Shown here piece after piece: positions 47,149 to 55,529 of a stretch of DNA of 55,611 nucleotides. The stretch's first letter is position 1. Each line of letters starts with the position of its first letter. Position numbers and translations under genes: made by a program. Source of the stretch: CAZPNX01 sp964518765. GTDB taxonomy: Bacteria > Edwardsbacteria > AC1 > EtOH8. Location: contig CAZFJC010000018.1 in NCBI GenBank assembly GCA_964518765.1, positions 1-55,611 of the forward strand, in the 5' to 3' direction. The notes below the pieces were generated by a model. The model worked only from the letters and a program-made list of their open reading frames with translations, was not told the DNA's origin and searched no databases.

Positions 47149-48276
47149 GTGTCTCTAGCCCAGGCCGGGCCTCCGAGCCAACCCAGGAACCTAATCGAGC
47201 GGCTGCGCCGCCTGACGGCCAAGGCCCTTTTTAAAATCCGAAGGAAACGCCTCCTGGTCGTTGACGTGACCCAGGGCCGGGGGTCGTCCCAAAACGCCCT
47301 CCTTTTCCAGAACATCCCCCAGGCCTTCGAGCAGTTCCGCTCCGGGTTCTTCAGCTTCCTCAAGAGATTCGCCCGGCCCCGTACCCGGGCCGTCCGCGGC
47401 AGCCGCCGCCAGAGGTCCGTCATCTCTTACCGATCAGGCCGCAACGTCAAGCCGGTCCGCTACCGTCCCGGCGAGAACGCCCTCTCGGCCTTGCTCACCC
47501 TGCTCAGGGCGGCCTCGGACGGCGGTTACGACCTGGCCTCGGGCAGGTTCCGCATCGGCGAAGGCGACTTGATGGGCTGGGAGAAACTGGAGCGCCAGAG
47601 CCTGACCCTGGTGCTGGTGGTGGACGCCAGCACCTCCACCTACCCCTTCATCAACGTCTTCGCCCAGATACTGAACTCGCTGACCGGGCACTTCCGCCGG
47701 CACCAGGACCGCATCGGCCTGGTGTCGCTGAACGGGCGTCAGGCCGCCGTCCTCAACCATCCCACCCACAACTACCGGGTGGTCTCCCGCAATCTCAGGC
47801 AGATTAAGGTCCAGGGCATGACCCCGCTGGCCGACGGCCTGGAGAAGGCCTTGGCTATGATCAGGCTGGAGCGCCAACGCAAGCCGGGCAGCCGCAACCT
47901 GGCGGTGCTCCTGTCAGACTGCTACCCCGAGCCATTGACCCACCAGCAGGCCGACATCTTCGACGAGCCCGCCTACCGCCTGAGCCTAGCGGCCGCCGCC
48001 CACTTCCGCCAGCAGGGGGTCTCCCTGCTGGTCATCAACCCATCGTTCAAGAACACTGAGGAGGCGCGGTTTCTCCCCGGCGAGCGGCTTTCGGCGGCCC
48101 TGGCCAGGGAGGGCCGCGGCCGGCTGATCAAGCTTTTCCGCAACGAGTTCTCGCCCGGCACCGTCAGCCGGCTCTACGGCCCGCCGTCCAAGCGGGAGAT
48201 CCAACAGATCCTCTCCGGGGTCGAAGGGATGTTGGGGGGGCGCGGCGGACCGGAGCGCGACCCGGCCTTGCCCTAG
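47149..48276 (+). CDS. VWA-domain chelatase subunit (ChlD/CobT-like)
   Basis: 375 residues if translated separately from GTG at 47149, two bases after the ChlI stop, with only weak initiation signals; fused translation by -1 frameshift is the alternative. The basic linker (about 10-80) is followed by a VWA domain with MIDAS residues DASTS ('LVVDASTSTYP'), Thr in 'GMTPLADGL' and Asp in 'LLSDCYPE'. In ChlD and CobT-like proteins this module bridges the AAA+ ring and the metal-inserting subunit. A terminator follows at 48344. Confidence 0.85.
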   Translation: MSLAQAGPPSQPRNLIERLRRLTAKALFKIRRKRLLVVDVTQGRGSSQNALLFQNIPQAFEQFRSGFFSFLKRFARPRTRAVRGSRRQRSVISYRSGRNVKPVRYRPGENALSALLTLLRAASDGGYDLASGRFRIGEGDLMGWEKLERQSLTLVLVVDASTSTYPFINVFAQILNSLTGHFRRHQDRIGLVSLNGRQAAVLNHPTHNYRVVSRNLRQIKVQGMTPLADGLEKALAMIRLERQRKPGSRNLAVLLSDCYPEPLTHQQADIFDEPAYRLSLAAAAHFRQQGVSLLVINPSFKNTEEARFLPGERLSAALAREGRGRLIKLFRNEFSPGTVSRLYGPPSKREIQQILSGVEGMLGGRGGPERDPALP

Positions 48277-48343
48277 CCAGCAGGCCGTATAGTATTCATC
48301 GCGGGTTTTTCCGATATCTATCGGATAATATGCCCATATAACG

Positions 48344-48368
48344 AAAGCGGCCGTCATGGCCGCTTTTC
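48344..48368 (+). terminator. Intrinsic terminator of the chelatase genes
   Basis: AAAGCGGCC (48344-48352), loop GTCAT, GGCCGCTTT (48358-48366) then TC. It lies about 70 bases after the VWA stop. A smaller palindrome CCGATATCTATCGG is at 48311-48324. Confidence 0.75.
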
Positions 48369-48401
48369 CCTTATCCCCTATCCTCTACGGCAGATTTATG
48401 A

Positions 48402-48407
48402 TATAAT
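48402..48407 (+). promoter_or_regulatory. -10 box for the first EamA gene
   Basis: TATAAT (48402-48407) lies five bases before the ATG at 48413, again giving a leaderless start. No good -35 is visible at the usual distance. Confidence 0.5.
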
Positions 48408-48412
48408 CTGCC

Positions 48413-49300
48413 ATGCGCGTGAACGATCTCAAGGCCGACCTTTGGCTGCTGCTGTGCACCTTCCTCTGGGGGGCCACCTTCTCCGCCGTCAGGGACGCCA
48501 TGTCCTATGTCTCCCCGTTCCTATGGCTGGGATTGCGCTTCCTTTTGGGCGGCCTGGTGCTGCTGCCGTTCTGCTGGAGGCATCTCCGCGGGCTGGGCCG
48601 CCGGGGCTGGAGGGACGGCCTTATCCTGGGGGCCTTCATGTTCGCCGGCTTCGCCCTGCAGACCGCCGGCCTGGTCCACACCACCGCCTCCCGCTCGGCC
48701 TTCATCACCGGCCTGGCCGTGGTCCTGGTGCCGCCGGTGGCCATCGTCCTGCTGAAATCCAAGCTCGACCCCTGGCAGGCCCTGGGCGTCCTCCTGGCCG
48801 GGGCCGGGCTCTATCTCCTGTCGCGCCCGTCGGCCGGGGGTTTCAACCTGGGCGACTTCTACACCGCCGTTTGCGCCGTATGTTTCGCCATGGTGGTAGT
48901 CCTGGTCCAGAGATACACCGACCGGCACCATCCGTTGGGGCTGATCATGGTCCAGGTGGTGGCCACGGTGGCCCTCTCCGGCCTGCTGCTGGCCGTGGCC
49001 GAAATTCCGCGCTTTGTTTGGTCTCCGACCTTGGTGCCCGACATCCTGGTCACCGGCATTTTGGCCACCGCCGGCTCGCTGGTGATCCAGTTCTACTGGC
49101 AGAGGCGCACCACCCCGGTCCGGGCTGCGGTCATTTATACCCTGGAGCCGGTCTTCGCCGCCGGCTTCGCCTACCTGCTTCTGGGCGAGACCATGGGCGG
49201 CTGGGCCTGGGCCGGGGCCGGGCTGATACTGGTGGGGATGCTCTCGGCCGAGGCCGGCAGGCTGGCAAAGCCTGTGCTCGGTCTGACGCCCATAGGATAG
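48413..49300 (+). CDS. EamA/DMT-family transporter (first of a tandem pair)
   Basis: 295 residues, about ten TM helices in two EamA repeats: 'LLCTFLWGATFSAVRDAMSYVSPFLWLGLRFLLGG' and 'TLEPVFAAGFAYLLLGETMGGW'. ATG at 48413 sits five bases after a TATAAT. It is followed 17 bases later by a second, divergent EamA gene, so the two may form a heteromeric exporter or act separately. Substrate unknown. Confidence 0.93.
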   Translation: MRVNDLKADLWLLLCTFLWGATFSAVRDAMSYVSPFLWLGLRFLLGGLVLLPFCWRHLRGLGRRGWRDGLILGAFMFAGFALQTAGLVHTTASRSAFITGLAVVLVPPVAIVLLKSKLDPWQALGVLLAGAGLYLLSRPSAGGFNLGDFYTAVCAVCFAMVVVLVQRYTDRHHPLGLIMVQVVATVALSGLLLAVAEIPRFVWSPTLVPDILVTGILATAGSLVIQFYWQRRTTPVRAAVIYTLEPVFAAGFAYLLLGETMGGWAWAGAGLILVGMLSAEAGRLAKPVLGLTPIG

Positions 49301-49317
49301 CGGAACTTGGAGAAAGA

Positions 49318-50187
49318 ATGAACAGGCTGCTTCTGATAATCTTGGTGTCTTTGCTGGTGGTCTTCTGGGGCAACGCCTTCGTGGCTATCAAATACCTGCT
49401 GGAAACGGAGGGGATGACGCCCATGGGCCTGACCGCCCTGCGCTACCTTCCCGCAGCCGCCGTTTCTTTATTGCTGCTTCTTATCCTCTATCCCCTGCCA
49501 TCGATCTTCGAATCCTGGAAGCGGGAGTGGAGGGGCATCTCCCTCTATGGATTGACCGGCGTCCTGGGATACAACATCGCCCTAAATTTCGGCGAGACGC
49601 GCATCGCCGCCGGCACCGCCAGCCTGATCGTCGGCCTGTCCCCAGTGCTCACCCTGCTGGCCGCCAGGGCTTTTCTGGGCGAGCGCATCACCCCCCGCAA
49701 GCTTTGGGGCATCGTCATCGCCTTCGTCGGCCTTTTCATCGTGGTGCGCTGGGGCAGCCGCGAGGCCATCGGCTTCGGCTACCTGCTAGCCGTGTTGATA
49801 ACGCTGGGGGCGCCGCTCTCCTGGGTAGTCTACACCGTCGTCGGCAAACCCATGGTGGATCGCTCCGACGCCACCCTGGTGACCCTCTCGGCCATCGTCT
49901 GGGGAAGCCTACCCCTAGCCTTCTTCATTCCGTCCGGACTTGGGTCTTTGAGCGCCAGGGCCTGGTCGGCCCTGGGCTTCCTATCCATGGTGTGCACCGT
50001 CTTCGGCTTTCTGGTCTGGTCCTGGGCTCTCAAGCGAACCGAGGCAGCTCGTCTGGGCGCGATCGTTTATCTCATCCCGCTGGTGACCATTGCCTCCAGC
50101 CTTATCCTGCTGGGACAGCCCCCGACCTGGGGCCTGGCGGCCGGCGGCCTGGTGCTGATGGGCGGGGTGGTCCTGGCCGAGTTGTGA
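49318..50187 (+). CDS. EamA/DMT-family transporter (second of a tandem pair)
   Basis: 289 residues from the ATG at 49318, supported by GGAG at seven to eight bases; the longer open frame runs back through the first EamA gene. Ten helices: 'VSLLVVFWGNAFVAIKYLL', 'VGLSPVLTLLAARAFLGERIT' and 'VYLIPLVTIASSLILLGQPPTW'. Coupled to the first copy by short spacing. Confidence 0.93.
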   Translation: MNRLLLIILVSLLVVFWGNAFVAIKYLLETEGMTPMGLTALRYLPAAAVSLLLLLILYPLPSIFESWKREWRGISLYGLTGVLGYNIALNFGETRIAAGTASLIVGLSPVLTLLAARAFLGERITPRKLWGIVIAFVGLFIVVRWGSREAIGFGYLLAVLITLGAPLSWVVYTVVGKPMVDRSDATLVTLSAIVWGSLPLAFFIPSGLGSLSARAWSALGFLSMVCTVFGFLVWSWALKRTEAARLGAIVYLIPLVTIASSLILLGQPPTWGLAAGGLVLMGGVVLAEL

Positions 50188-50255
50188 TCCTTTTGGCCGA
50201 ACCGCAGGGATCTTAAACGATATAACTGTTTATCAACAAATCAGATTGTTCATCC

Positions 50256-50936
50256 ATGCCCGACCAGTCTTCCCCCCTCTCCTTCCCGGTGCATCTGGTA
50301 CGCCTCGCTGCCGAGCAGCCGCTGGTGCTGGAACAGGCCATCGGCCTGCGCGGCTTCTACGCCGCCGCCTACGGCCACACCGGACCGTTCGCCTCCTTTC
50401 TGGAGAGGAGCCGTGCCTACCGCTATCCCCGCCTTCAGTACAAGGTGGTCGACGGCCGAGGCTTGATCCTGGGCTTCGCCGAGGCGGCCGAGGTCCTAGC
50501 CGGCCTGCCATACCCAGAAAGCCTGCACCTGGGACGACAGGACTTCGCTGTCTCCGAGGCCGGCTCAAAGTCGGGGGAGGGCCGATGGTGCCTGAGCGAG
50601 AAGATGCTCTCCTACCGCTGGCTGACTCCCTGGCTGATCCTGGACGAGACCGGTCTGGCTAAGTACTTCCGCCTCAAGTCGCCGCATTCCCAGAAGTTCT
50701 TTCTGGAGAGCCTTTTGATCTCCAACCTGCTGGCCATCTCCAAGGACATCGGCTACCGGGTGGCCGGCCAGGTGCAGGCCGAGATAAAGGAGCTGAAACA
50801 GATAACCCTGGAGATCCACGGCGGCCACACCATGGCCTTCGGCGGCTCGTTCTCGGCCAACATGGAGATCCCCGACTACTTCGGCCTGGGCCGCTCGGTG
50901 GCCAGAGGCTACGGGGCGGTGAGACAGTCACCTTAG
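50256..50936 (+). CDS. Cas6-like CRISPR RNA endoribonuclease, stand-alone
   Basis: 226 residues. The N-terminal half shows a Cas6b-like pattern: 'GLRGFYAAAYGHTGPFASFLE', 'YRYPRLQYKVVDGRGLILGFAEAAEVL'. The C-terminal half ends in the glycine-rich RNA-binding loop 'IPDYFGLGRSVARGYGAV', the strongest Cas6 feature. The His of 'YGHTG' is a possible catalytic residue. Cas6 cuts pre-crRNA at repeat hairpins. No cas genes or repeat array lie in the 5 kb up- or downstream. It may serve a CRISPR locus elsewhere or have a separate RNA role. Homology is by motif recall. Confidence 0.8.
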   Translation: MPDQSSPLSFPVHLVRLAAEQPLVLEQAIGLRGFYAAAYGHTGPFASFLERSRAYRYPRLQYKVVDGRGLILGFAEAAEVLAGLPYPESLHLGRQDFAVSEAGSKSGEGRWCLSEKMLSYRWLTPWLILDETGLAKYFRLKSPHSQKFFLESLLISNLLAISKDIGYRVAGQVQAEIKELKQITLEIHGGHTMAFGGSFSANMEIPDYFGLGRSVARGYGAVRQSP

Positions 50937-50954
50937 AACCAGCCTCTCGTTATG

Positions 50955-50982
50955 GTCGTTCTCGCAAACGCGGGAATCCGCC
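50955..50982. repeat. Degenerate CGCGAAAGCGGGAATCC-type element
   Basis: TTCTCGC (50959-50965), AAAC and GCGGGAA (50970-50976), with flanks GTCG and TCCGCC, is a decayed relative of the element at 44604-44631. Stem still pairs (one G-U). Confidence 0.6.
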
Positions 50983-50987
50983 AAAGG

Positions 50988-51020
50988 AAAGGGCCCGGCT
51001 TTTCAACCGGGCTCTTTCGT
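50988..51020. terminator. Intrinsic terminator between convergent genes
   Basis: AAAGGGCCCGG (50988-50998) pairs with CCGGGCTCTTT (51007-51017) over loop CTTTTCAA. It follows the Cas6-like gene and contains the stop codon of the cupin gene on the other strand. Confidence 0.75.
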
Positions 51021-51527
51021 TAGTGCGATTATCGTATTTCTATGCTTGGGGTATTGTTTTAACAGCCTCCCCCTGTCGCCCAGCTCGAAATCCCGGAATT
51101 CGAACCCCGGGAAAACCGTGGTCCCCAGCAACGCCCATCGTCCCCCCGTCCTCAACCTGGCGCCCTGCCAACAACCCCGGCCGACTACCGCCTGCGGCTT
51201 CATGCCGTTTCGCAAGCCAGCCCCTAGAAGCAGCTTCCTTGCCTCCCCCTTGGGCCCGAAGACGAAGAGCTCGACCGGGTCCCCCAGGTAGAAGTGGTAG
51301 ACTTCATCGCTCTTCAGCCGATGGATGGCCGAAAAGGTTTGATCGGTCAGGAGATAGTAAATGGAGGTGCCGGCGCTCCGCTTACCGGCATATGCCTTCG
51401 GCAAAAAGTAGGGCGCCAGGCTAAGCTCGGAGCGATGGGTTTCGCGGTAGAAACCGCCCTCGGGCAGCAGCGGCCGCAGCCCCAGCAGTTTGATTATTTT
51501 TTCGGCTTTAAAAATATCAGGCACCAA
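51003..51527 (-). CDS. Cupin-domain protein (DUF985 type)
   Basis: 174 residues, single cupin. 'LLPEGGFYRETHRS' near the N-terminus, 'AGTSIYYLLTDQTFSAIHRLKSDEVYHFYLGDPVEL' and 'ALLGTTVFPGFEFRDFELGD' are the DUF985 pattern. Family members may bind a metal or sugar nucleotide, but no activity is established. GTG start with GAGG seven bases upstream; it begins just after the RND gene stop, so it is the last gene of the efflux operon. Confidence 0.92.
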   Translation of the reverse strand: MVPDIFKAEKIIKLLGLRPLLPEGGFYRETHRSELSLAPYFLPKAYAGKRSAGTSIYYLLTDQTFSAIHRLKSDEVYHFYLGDPVELFVFGPKGEARKLLLGAGLRNGMKPQAVVGRGCWQGARLRTGGRWALLGTTVFPGFEFRDFELGDRGRLLKQYPKHRNTIIALTKEPG

Positions 51528-51533
51528 GCATCC

Positions 51534-54500
51534 TCATTTGGCCTTTCCCGGCATACAGGAGCGGCCGAAGCGGCACAGCAGATCGTCCACTAGGGTGTAG
51601 ACCACCGGCACCAAGAGCAGGGATACCAGCAGCCCGAAGCTCAGGCCCCCGATGTAGCCGCGGGCCAGCGACTGCAGGGCCTGTCCGCTTCCCCCGATGT
51701 TCAGAGCCAGAAAGGCCGCCCCGAAGATGGTGGTCAGCGAAGTCATCATCACCGGACGAAAGCGCACCCGTCCCGCCTCCAGCAGCGCCTGGATGCGCCC
51801 GACGCCCTGCTGCCTGACGGCCACCGCATAGTCGAGCAGCAGTATGGAATTGTTGACCACGATGCCGGAGATGATGATGGCCGCCAGGAACGACGAGAGG
51901 TTGAGTTGGTCACCGGTCAAGAGCAGAGCCCCGAAGAACCCGGGCAGGGAGAAGGGCACCGACATCATGATGACCAGGGGCAGAGTCAGGCTGTTGAACT
52001 GGACCCCCATGACGATGTAGACTAGGAACAGGGCCACCAACAAGGCCAGCCCCAGGGTGCGGAAGCTCTCGGCGATGGCCCGGTTGGCGCCCCGCAGCTC
52101 CGCTCGGTAACCGGCCGGCATGGGGAACGATCTCACCATCGCCTCCAGGCTGGCCCGGGCCCGGCGGGGATTGACGCCGGGAACGAATTTTCCGGTTACG
52201 TTCACCGTCCGGTTTTGATCCAGCCTGACTATCTGCGGCGGCGAGCTTCCCTCGACGAAGTTGCCCAGAGCCTTGAGCGGCAGGACCCCGGCCCGGGGGG
52301 TGGCGATGGGCATCCTCCCCATGTCCTCTATCCCCTGGCTGTCGGAACCGGCCAGAGAAAGCTCCAATTTGATCTCGTTGTCGCCCGGGCCGAACCTGGC
52401 CGCCTCCAGGCCGGATTTGGCAGCCCTGATGGCCGCCCCCAGCGAGAGCACGTCTAATCCTGCCGCCGCCAGCCTCTGCCGGTCGGGAACGAACTCGTAG
52501 GCGGGTACTCCCGCCGCCAGGTTCGACGACAGGTCCGTATTCTCCGGCCTGGCTCGCAGAGCCGCCGCCAGCCTATCGCCCAGCCCTCGCAGCGTGTCCA
52601 GGTCGTCTCCGTAGATGTTGACGTCTATGTCGTCTCTCCGCACCCCGGCGGTGGCGTCGATCACCCGCAGCACCGGCGCGGCGCCGGGCAGACTGTCAAG
52701 GAGGAGACGGGCCTGGGCTATAACCTCAGCCACCGGCATCAAGCCGTCGGTGAATACGTCCAAGGTGGCCAGATACGGCTGCAGCGTGCCGAAGAACGGA
52801 TCCTGCCCAACTATGCTGAACACCCGCCCCACCCCTGGGCCGTTCAGAAGCTGTCTCTCCAGCTCCCCGGCCCTTTCGGCGGTACGATCCAGCGAGGTGC
52901 CCTGAGGGAAGTTGAGGGTTATCTGAAACTCGCCCTGGTCGTTGGCTGCCAAAAGTCCGGTGTCCACCAATCGCCCCAACCCCAGCCCCAGCCCCAGGGC
53001 CGCCAGGAAGGCCAACACCACCAGTGGCCGGCGAACGAGCGCCCAGCCCAACACCCTTAGATAGGCCTGCTGCAAGACGTCCATCGCCCTCAGGAACCAG
53101 GAATTGAGCCGGTTTCTGCCGCCATCCGTCCTCAGCATGAAGAAGCTCAGCACCGGCACCAGCACCGCCGCCATGACGATGGAGATCCCCAGGGCGAAGG
53201 TCACGGTCAGCGCCAGTTCCCCCAAAAGGACCTTGGCGAACCCGGAGGTGAAGGCCAGCGGCAGGAAGACCACCACCGTGGTCAGGGTGGCGGCCGATAT
53301 GGCCAGCCCCACCTCGGACGCCGCCGAGGCGATGGTCTCCTGTCGGCCTTCCCCCTTGGCACTACCGGCTAGGCGACGATAGGCGTTCTCCATCACCACC
53401 ACCGCCGAATCCACGATAAGGCCCACCGAAAGGGACAGGCCCCCGATGGACACCGTGTTCAGCGACAGGCCGAATACCCTCATGGCCCCAAAGGTGATGG
53501 CCAAGGTGGCCGGGATGGAGAGGACTATGACCAGTGTGTTGGCCAGCCGGCCCAGGAAAAGGTAGATGATGGCCGAGGCCAGGATGCCGCCCAAAAGGCC
53601 AGACAGGGCTACATCGACTACGGCCTTTCGTATGGATACCGATTCATCTCTAACTATCTCCACCTTGACGTCCGGCGGCAGCTTGGCCTGGCTTCTCTTG
53701 AGCCAGGCGCTAACCTGGTCGGCCACCTTCACCGAGTTTCCGCCGGAGGGCTTTCTCACCAGGATTCCCACGCTTTCTCGGCCGTTGAGACGCGTCAGGC
53801 TCTGCCTTTTTTTCTCCTTAAGGACAACCGTAGCCAGATCCTTGACCCGTATGATCCTCCCGTCTTGGACCGCCACCGGTTGGTTCTCTACTTCGAAAGC
53901 CGACCGGTAGCGACTCCTGAGCCTTAGGTTGAAAGACTGCCAGGATCCGGAGATGTCGCCCAAGGGGAGGTCGGCGCCGCCGGAGCCTAGAGCCGCGGCC
54001 AGTTGCCCCAAACCCGTCCGGCTCTCCCTGAGCCTTATGGGATCGGCCTCCACCGCCAAAACCGGCTCGACACCGCCGGTCACCTGGGCCGCGGCCACGC
54101 CCGGCAGCCTGGACAGCTCGGGAGCTATCCGGTCCTTGACCAGCTTGGTCAGCTCGCCCAGGCTCCTGGAGTCGGATGTCACCGCCAGCTGCACGGGCGG
54201 CGGCAGCAGCTGGTTGATGGTAGTCAGGGTCGGCGCCGGAACCTGGCGCGGCAGGATGCCCCGGACCAGGTCGATCTTTTCCTGCACCTCCCTCTTCTTG
54301 GCCTCGATATCCTGGCCGAAGGCGAAGCTGACCACCACCCGGCAGAATCCCTCCTGGCTGACCGATTCGATAAGATCCACCCCCGATACCGTGGCCACCG
54401 CCTGCTCTATCGACCTGGCGACCTCGGCCTCGACCGCCTCGGGGCCGGCCCCAGGATAGGAAGCCAGGATGATGACCGCTGGTACCGTGAAGTCGGGATA

Positions 54501-54608
54501 AAAGGAAACCGGCAGCTGGGTTAGTCCCAGCAGGCCTAGGGCCGCGGCCAGGCTCACCAGAAGCAAGGTGCCGTTATAGTGCTCGATGACGTATCTGAAG
54601 AAGCTCAT
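51534..54608 (-). CDS. RND-family efflux transporter (HAE1/AcrB type)
   Basis: 1024 residues, the usual length. TM1 is followed by 'QLPVSFYPDFTVPAVIILASYPGAGPEAVEAEV'-type sequence (shown as its core VPAVIILASYPGA), two periplasmic loops and a second half. Helix 4 contains 'GLIVDSAVVVMENAYRRLAG', where the central Asp is the proton-relay residue. The last helices include 'GIVVNNSILLLDYAV'. A trimer pumps drugs or lipids from the periplasm with its adaptor. No outer-membrane channel gene is in the window. Confidence 0.96.
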   Translation of the reverse strand: MSFFRYVIEHYNGTLLLVSLAAALGLLGLTQLPVSFYPDFTVPAVIILASYPGAGPEAVEAEVARSIEQAVATVSGVDLIESVSQEGFCRVVVSFAFGQDIEAKKREVQEKIDLVRGILPRQVPAPTLTTINQLLPPPVQLAVTSDSRSLGELTKLVKDRIAPELSRLPGVAAAQVTGGVEPVLAVEADPIRLRESRTGLGQLAAALGSGGADLPLGDISGSWQSFNLRLRSRYRSAFEVENQPVAVQDGRIIRVKDLATVVLKEKKRQSLTRLNGRESVGILVRKPSGGNSVKVADQVSAWLKRSQAKLPPDVKVEIVRDESVSIRKAVVDVALSGLLGGILASAIIYLFLGRLANTLVIVLSIPATLAITFGAMRVFGLSLNTVSIGGLSLSVGLIVDSAVVVMENAYRRLAGSAKGEGRQETIASAASEVGLAISAATLTTVVVFLPLAFTSGFAKVLLGELALTVTFALGISIVMAAVLVPVLSFFMLRTDGGRNRLNSWFLRAMDVLQQAYLRVLGWALVRRPLVVLAFLAALGLGLGLGRLVDTGLLAANDQGEFQITLNFPQGTSLDRTAERAGELERQLLNGPGVGRVFSIVGQDPFFGTLQPYLATLDVFTDGLMPVAEVIAQARLLLDSLPGAAPVLRVIDATAGVRRDDIDVNIYGDDLDTLRGLGDRLAAALRARPENTDLSSNLAAGVPAYEFVPDRQRLAAAGLDVLSLGAAIRAAKSGLEAARFGPGDNEIKLELSLAGSDSQGIEDMGRMPIATPRAGVLPLKALGNFVEGSSPPQIVRLDQNRTVNVTGKFVPGVNPRRARASLEAMVRSFPMPAGYRAELRGANRAIAESFRTLGLALLVALFLVYIVMGVQFNSLTLPLVIMMSVPFSLPGFFGALLLTGDQLNLSSFLAAIIISGIVVNNSILLLDYAVAVRQQGVGRIQALLEAGRVRFRPVMMTSLTTIFGAAFLALNIGGSGQALQSLARGYIGGLSFGLLVSLLLVPVVYTLVDDLLCRFGRSCMPGKAK

Positions 54609-54641
54609 CTTCCTTGTTCGACGGTTAAACCTCCTGCCCTG

Positions 54642-55529
54642 TCATGGCCTGAAGCCACCGACGATGGACAGTTTCCTGCCGGGGGCCAGAACCGAGGCCC
54701 CTTCGGCCACCACTGTCGTCCCCTCGTCTATGCCCTCGACCAGGAAGTAATCCTGGGCCCGGTGGACCACTCTGACGCGCCGGAAGACCGCGCTATCGCC
54801 TCTGGCCTGGTACACCCCCTGGTTGCCGTCCGCATCCTTGGCCAAAGAAAGCCTGGGCACGGCAATCCCGGAGACGCTGCCCACCTCGATGTGGCCGTCA
54901 ACCGACTGGCCGATAATGAGCGGGTTCTTCACCAGGCAGATGGTGGCCTCGATGCCCTGGCCTCCGGTGGAGGGATCAAGCTGGGGGGCCAGCCGCCCGA
55001 TTTTCAGGCCCATCAGGGTGTCGCCGCCAGCCCCGGTGACTATCATCCTCTGCCCCGGCCTCACCGCCTCCCGTTCCTCGCCGAAAATCTGCCCCACGAA
55101 CTTTATGCACTTGGTGTCGCCGATCTCGAACAGGGGGGTCTGCTGGCCGACTGACGCCCCCAGGCTGGCCATGGTCCTGAGGACCGTCCCGGCTATGGGC
55201 GACCTTACAGGATGCGGCCGATAATCGCTCCCCGGGGCATCCTGCGACACCTCGGCTAGAAGGCCGTGGCGCCCTATTCTATCTCCCTCCTGTACCGCCA
55301 CCCGGCTCACCTTTCCGGCCACCTGTGAGTAAACCGAGATCCGGTTTTGCGGCTCCACCCGCCCGGCCACGTCCACCACTGTTTTCACTTGACGGACGGC
55401 GGCGGCGAAGACGCTGACCGGCACCGGCTTTTCGGCCACAGGCGCCGGCTTCCTGCCGCAGCCGAGCATCACCGCTCCGGCCAGCAGCGACAGGACGGTG
55501 GAAAAGGATAAATACTTTTCCCTGGCCAT
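54642..55529 (-). CDS. RND periplasmic adaptor (membrane fusion) lipoprotein
   Basis: 295 residues from the ATG at 55529, with AAGGA about seven bases upstream; the ORF extends to 55568. Lipobox 'AVMLGC' gives a predicted lipid anchor. The adaptor layout is barrel-sandwich half 'VVDVAGRVEPQNRISVYSQVAGKVSRVAVQEGDRI' (ends shown as GRVEPQNRI and AVQEGDRI), no obvious long coiled-coil hairpin, then 'PIAGTVLRTMASLGASVGQQTPLFEIGD' and beta-barrel and MPD domains. It couples the RND pump to an outer-membrane channel. It precedes the pump gene by 33 bases. Confidence 0.93.
   Translation of the reverse strand: MAREKYLSFSTVLSLLAGAVMLGCGRKPAPVAEKPVPVSVFAAAVRQVKTVVDVAGRVEPQNRISVYSQVAGKVSRVAVQEGDRIGRHGLLAEVSQDAPGSDYRPHPVRSPIAGTVLRTMASLGASVGQQTPLFEIGDTKCIKFVGQIFGEEREAVRPGQRMIVTGAGGDTLMGLKIGRLAPQLDPSTGGQGIEATICLVKNPLIIGQSVDGHIEVGSVSGIAVPRLSLAKDADGNQGVYQARGDSAVFRRVRVVHRAQDYFLVEGIDEGTTVVAEGASVLAPGRKLSIVGGFRP

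Noticed and set aside
48442..49317. Upstream extension of the second EamA gene to 581 residues
   Set aside because: It overlaps the first EamA gene out of frame; GGAG and ATG at 49318 mark the true start.
50940..51002. Possible CRISPR repeat next to the Cas6-like gene
   Set aside because: Only a single decayed palindrome and a terminator are present, with no regular spacing; it is a filler element.
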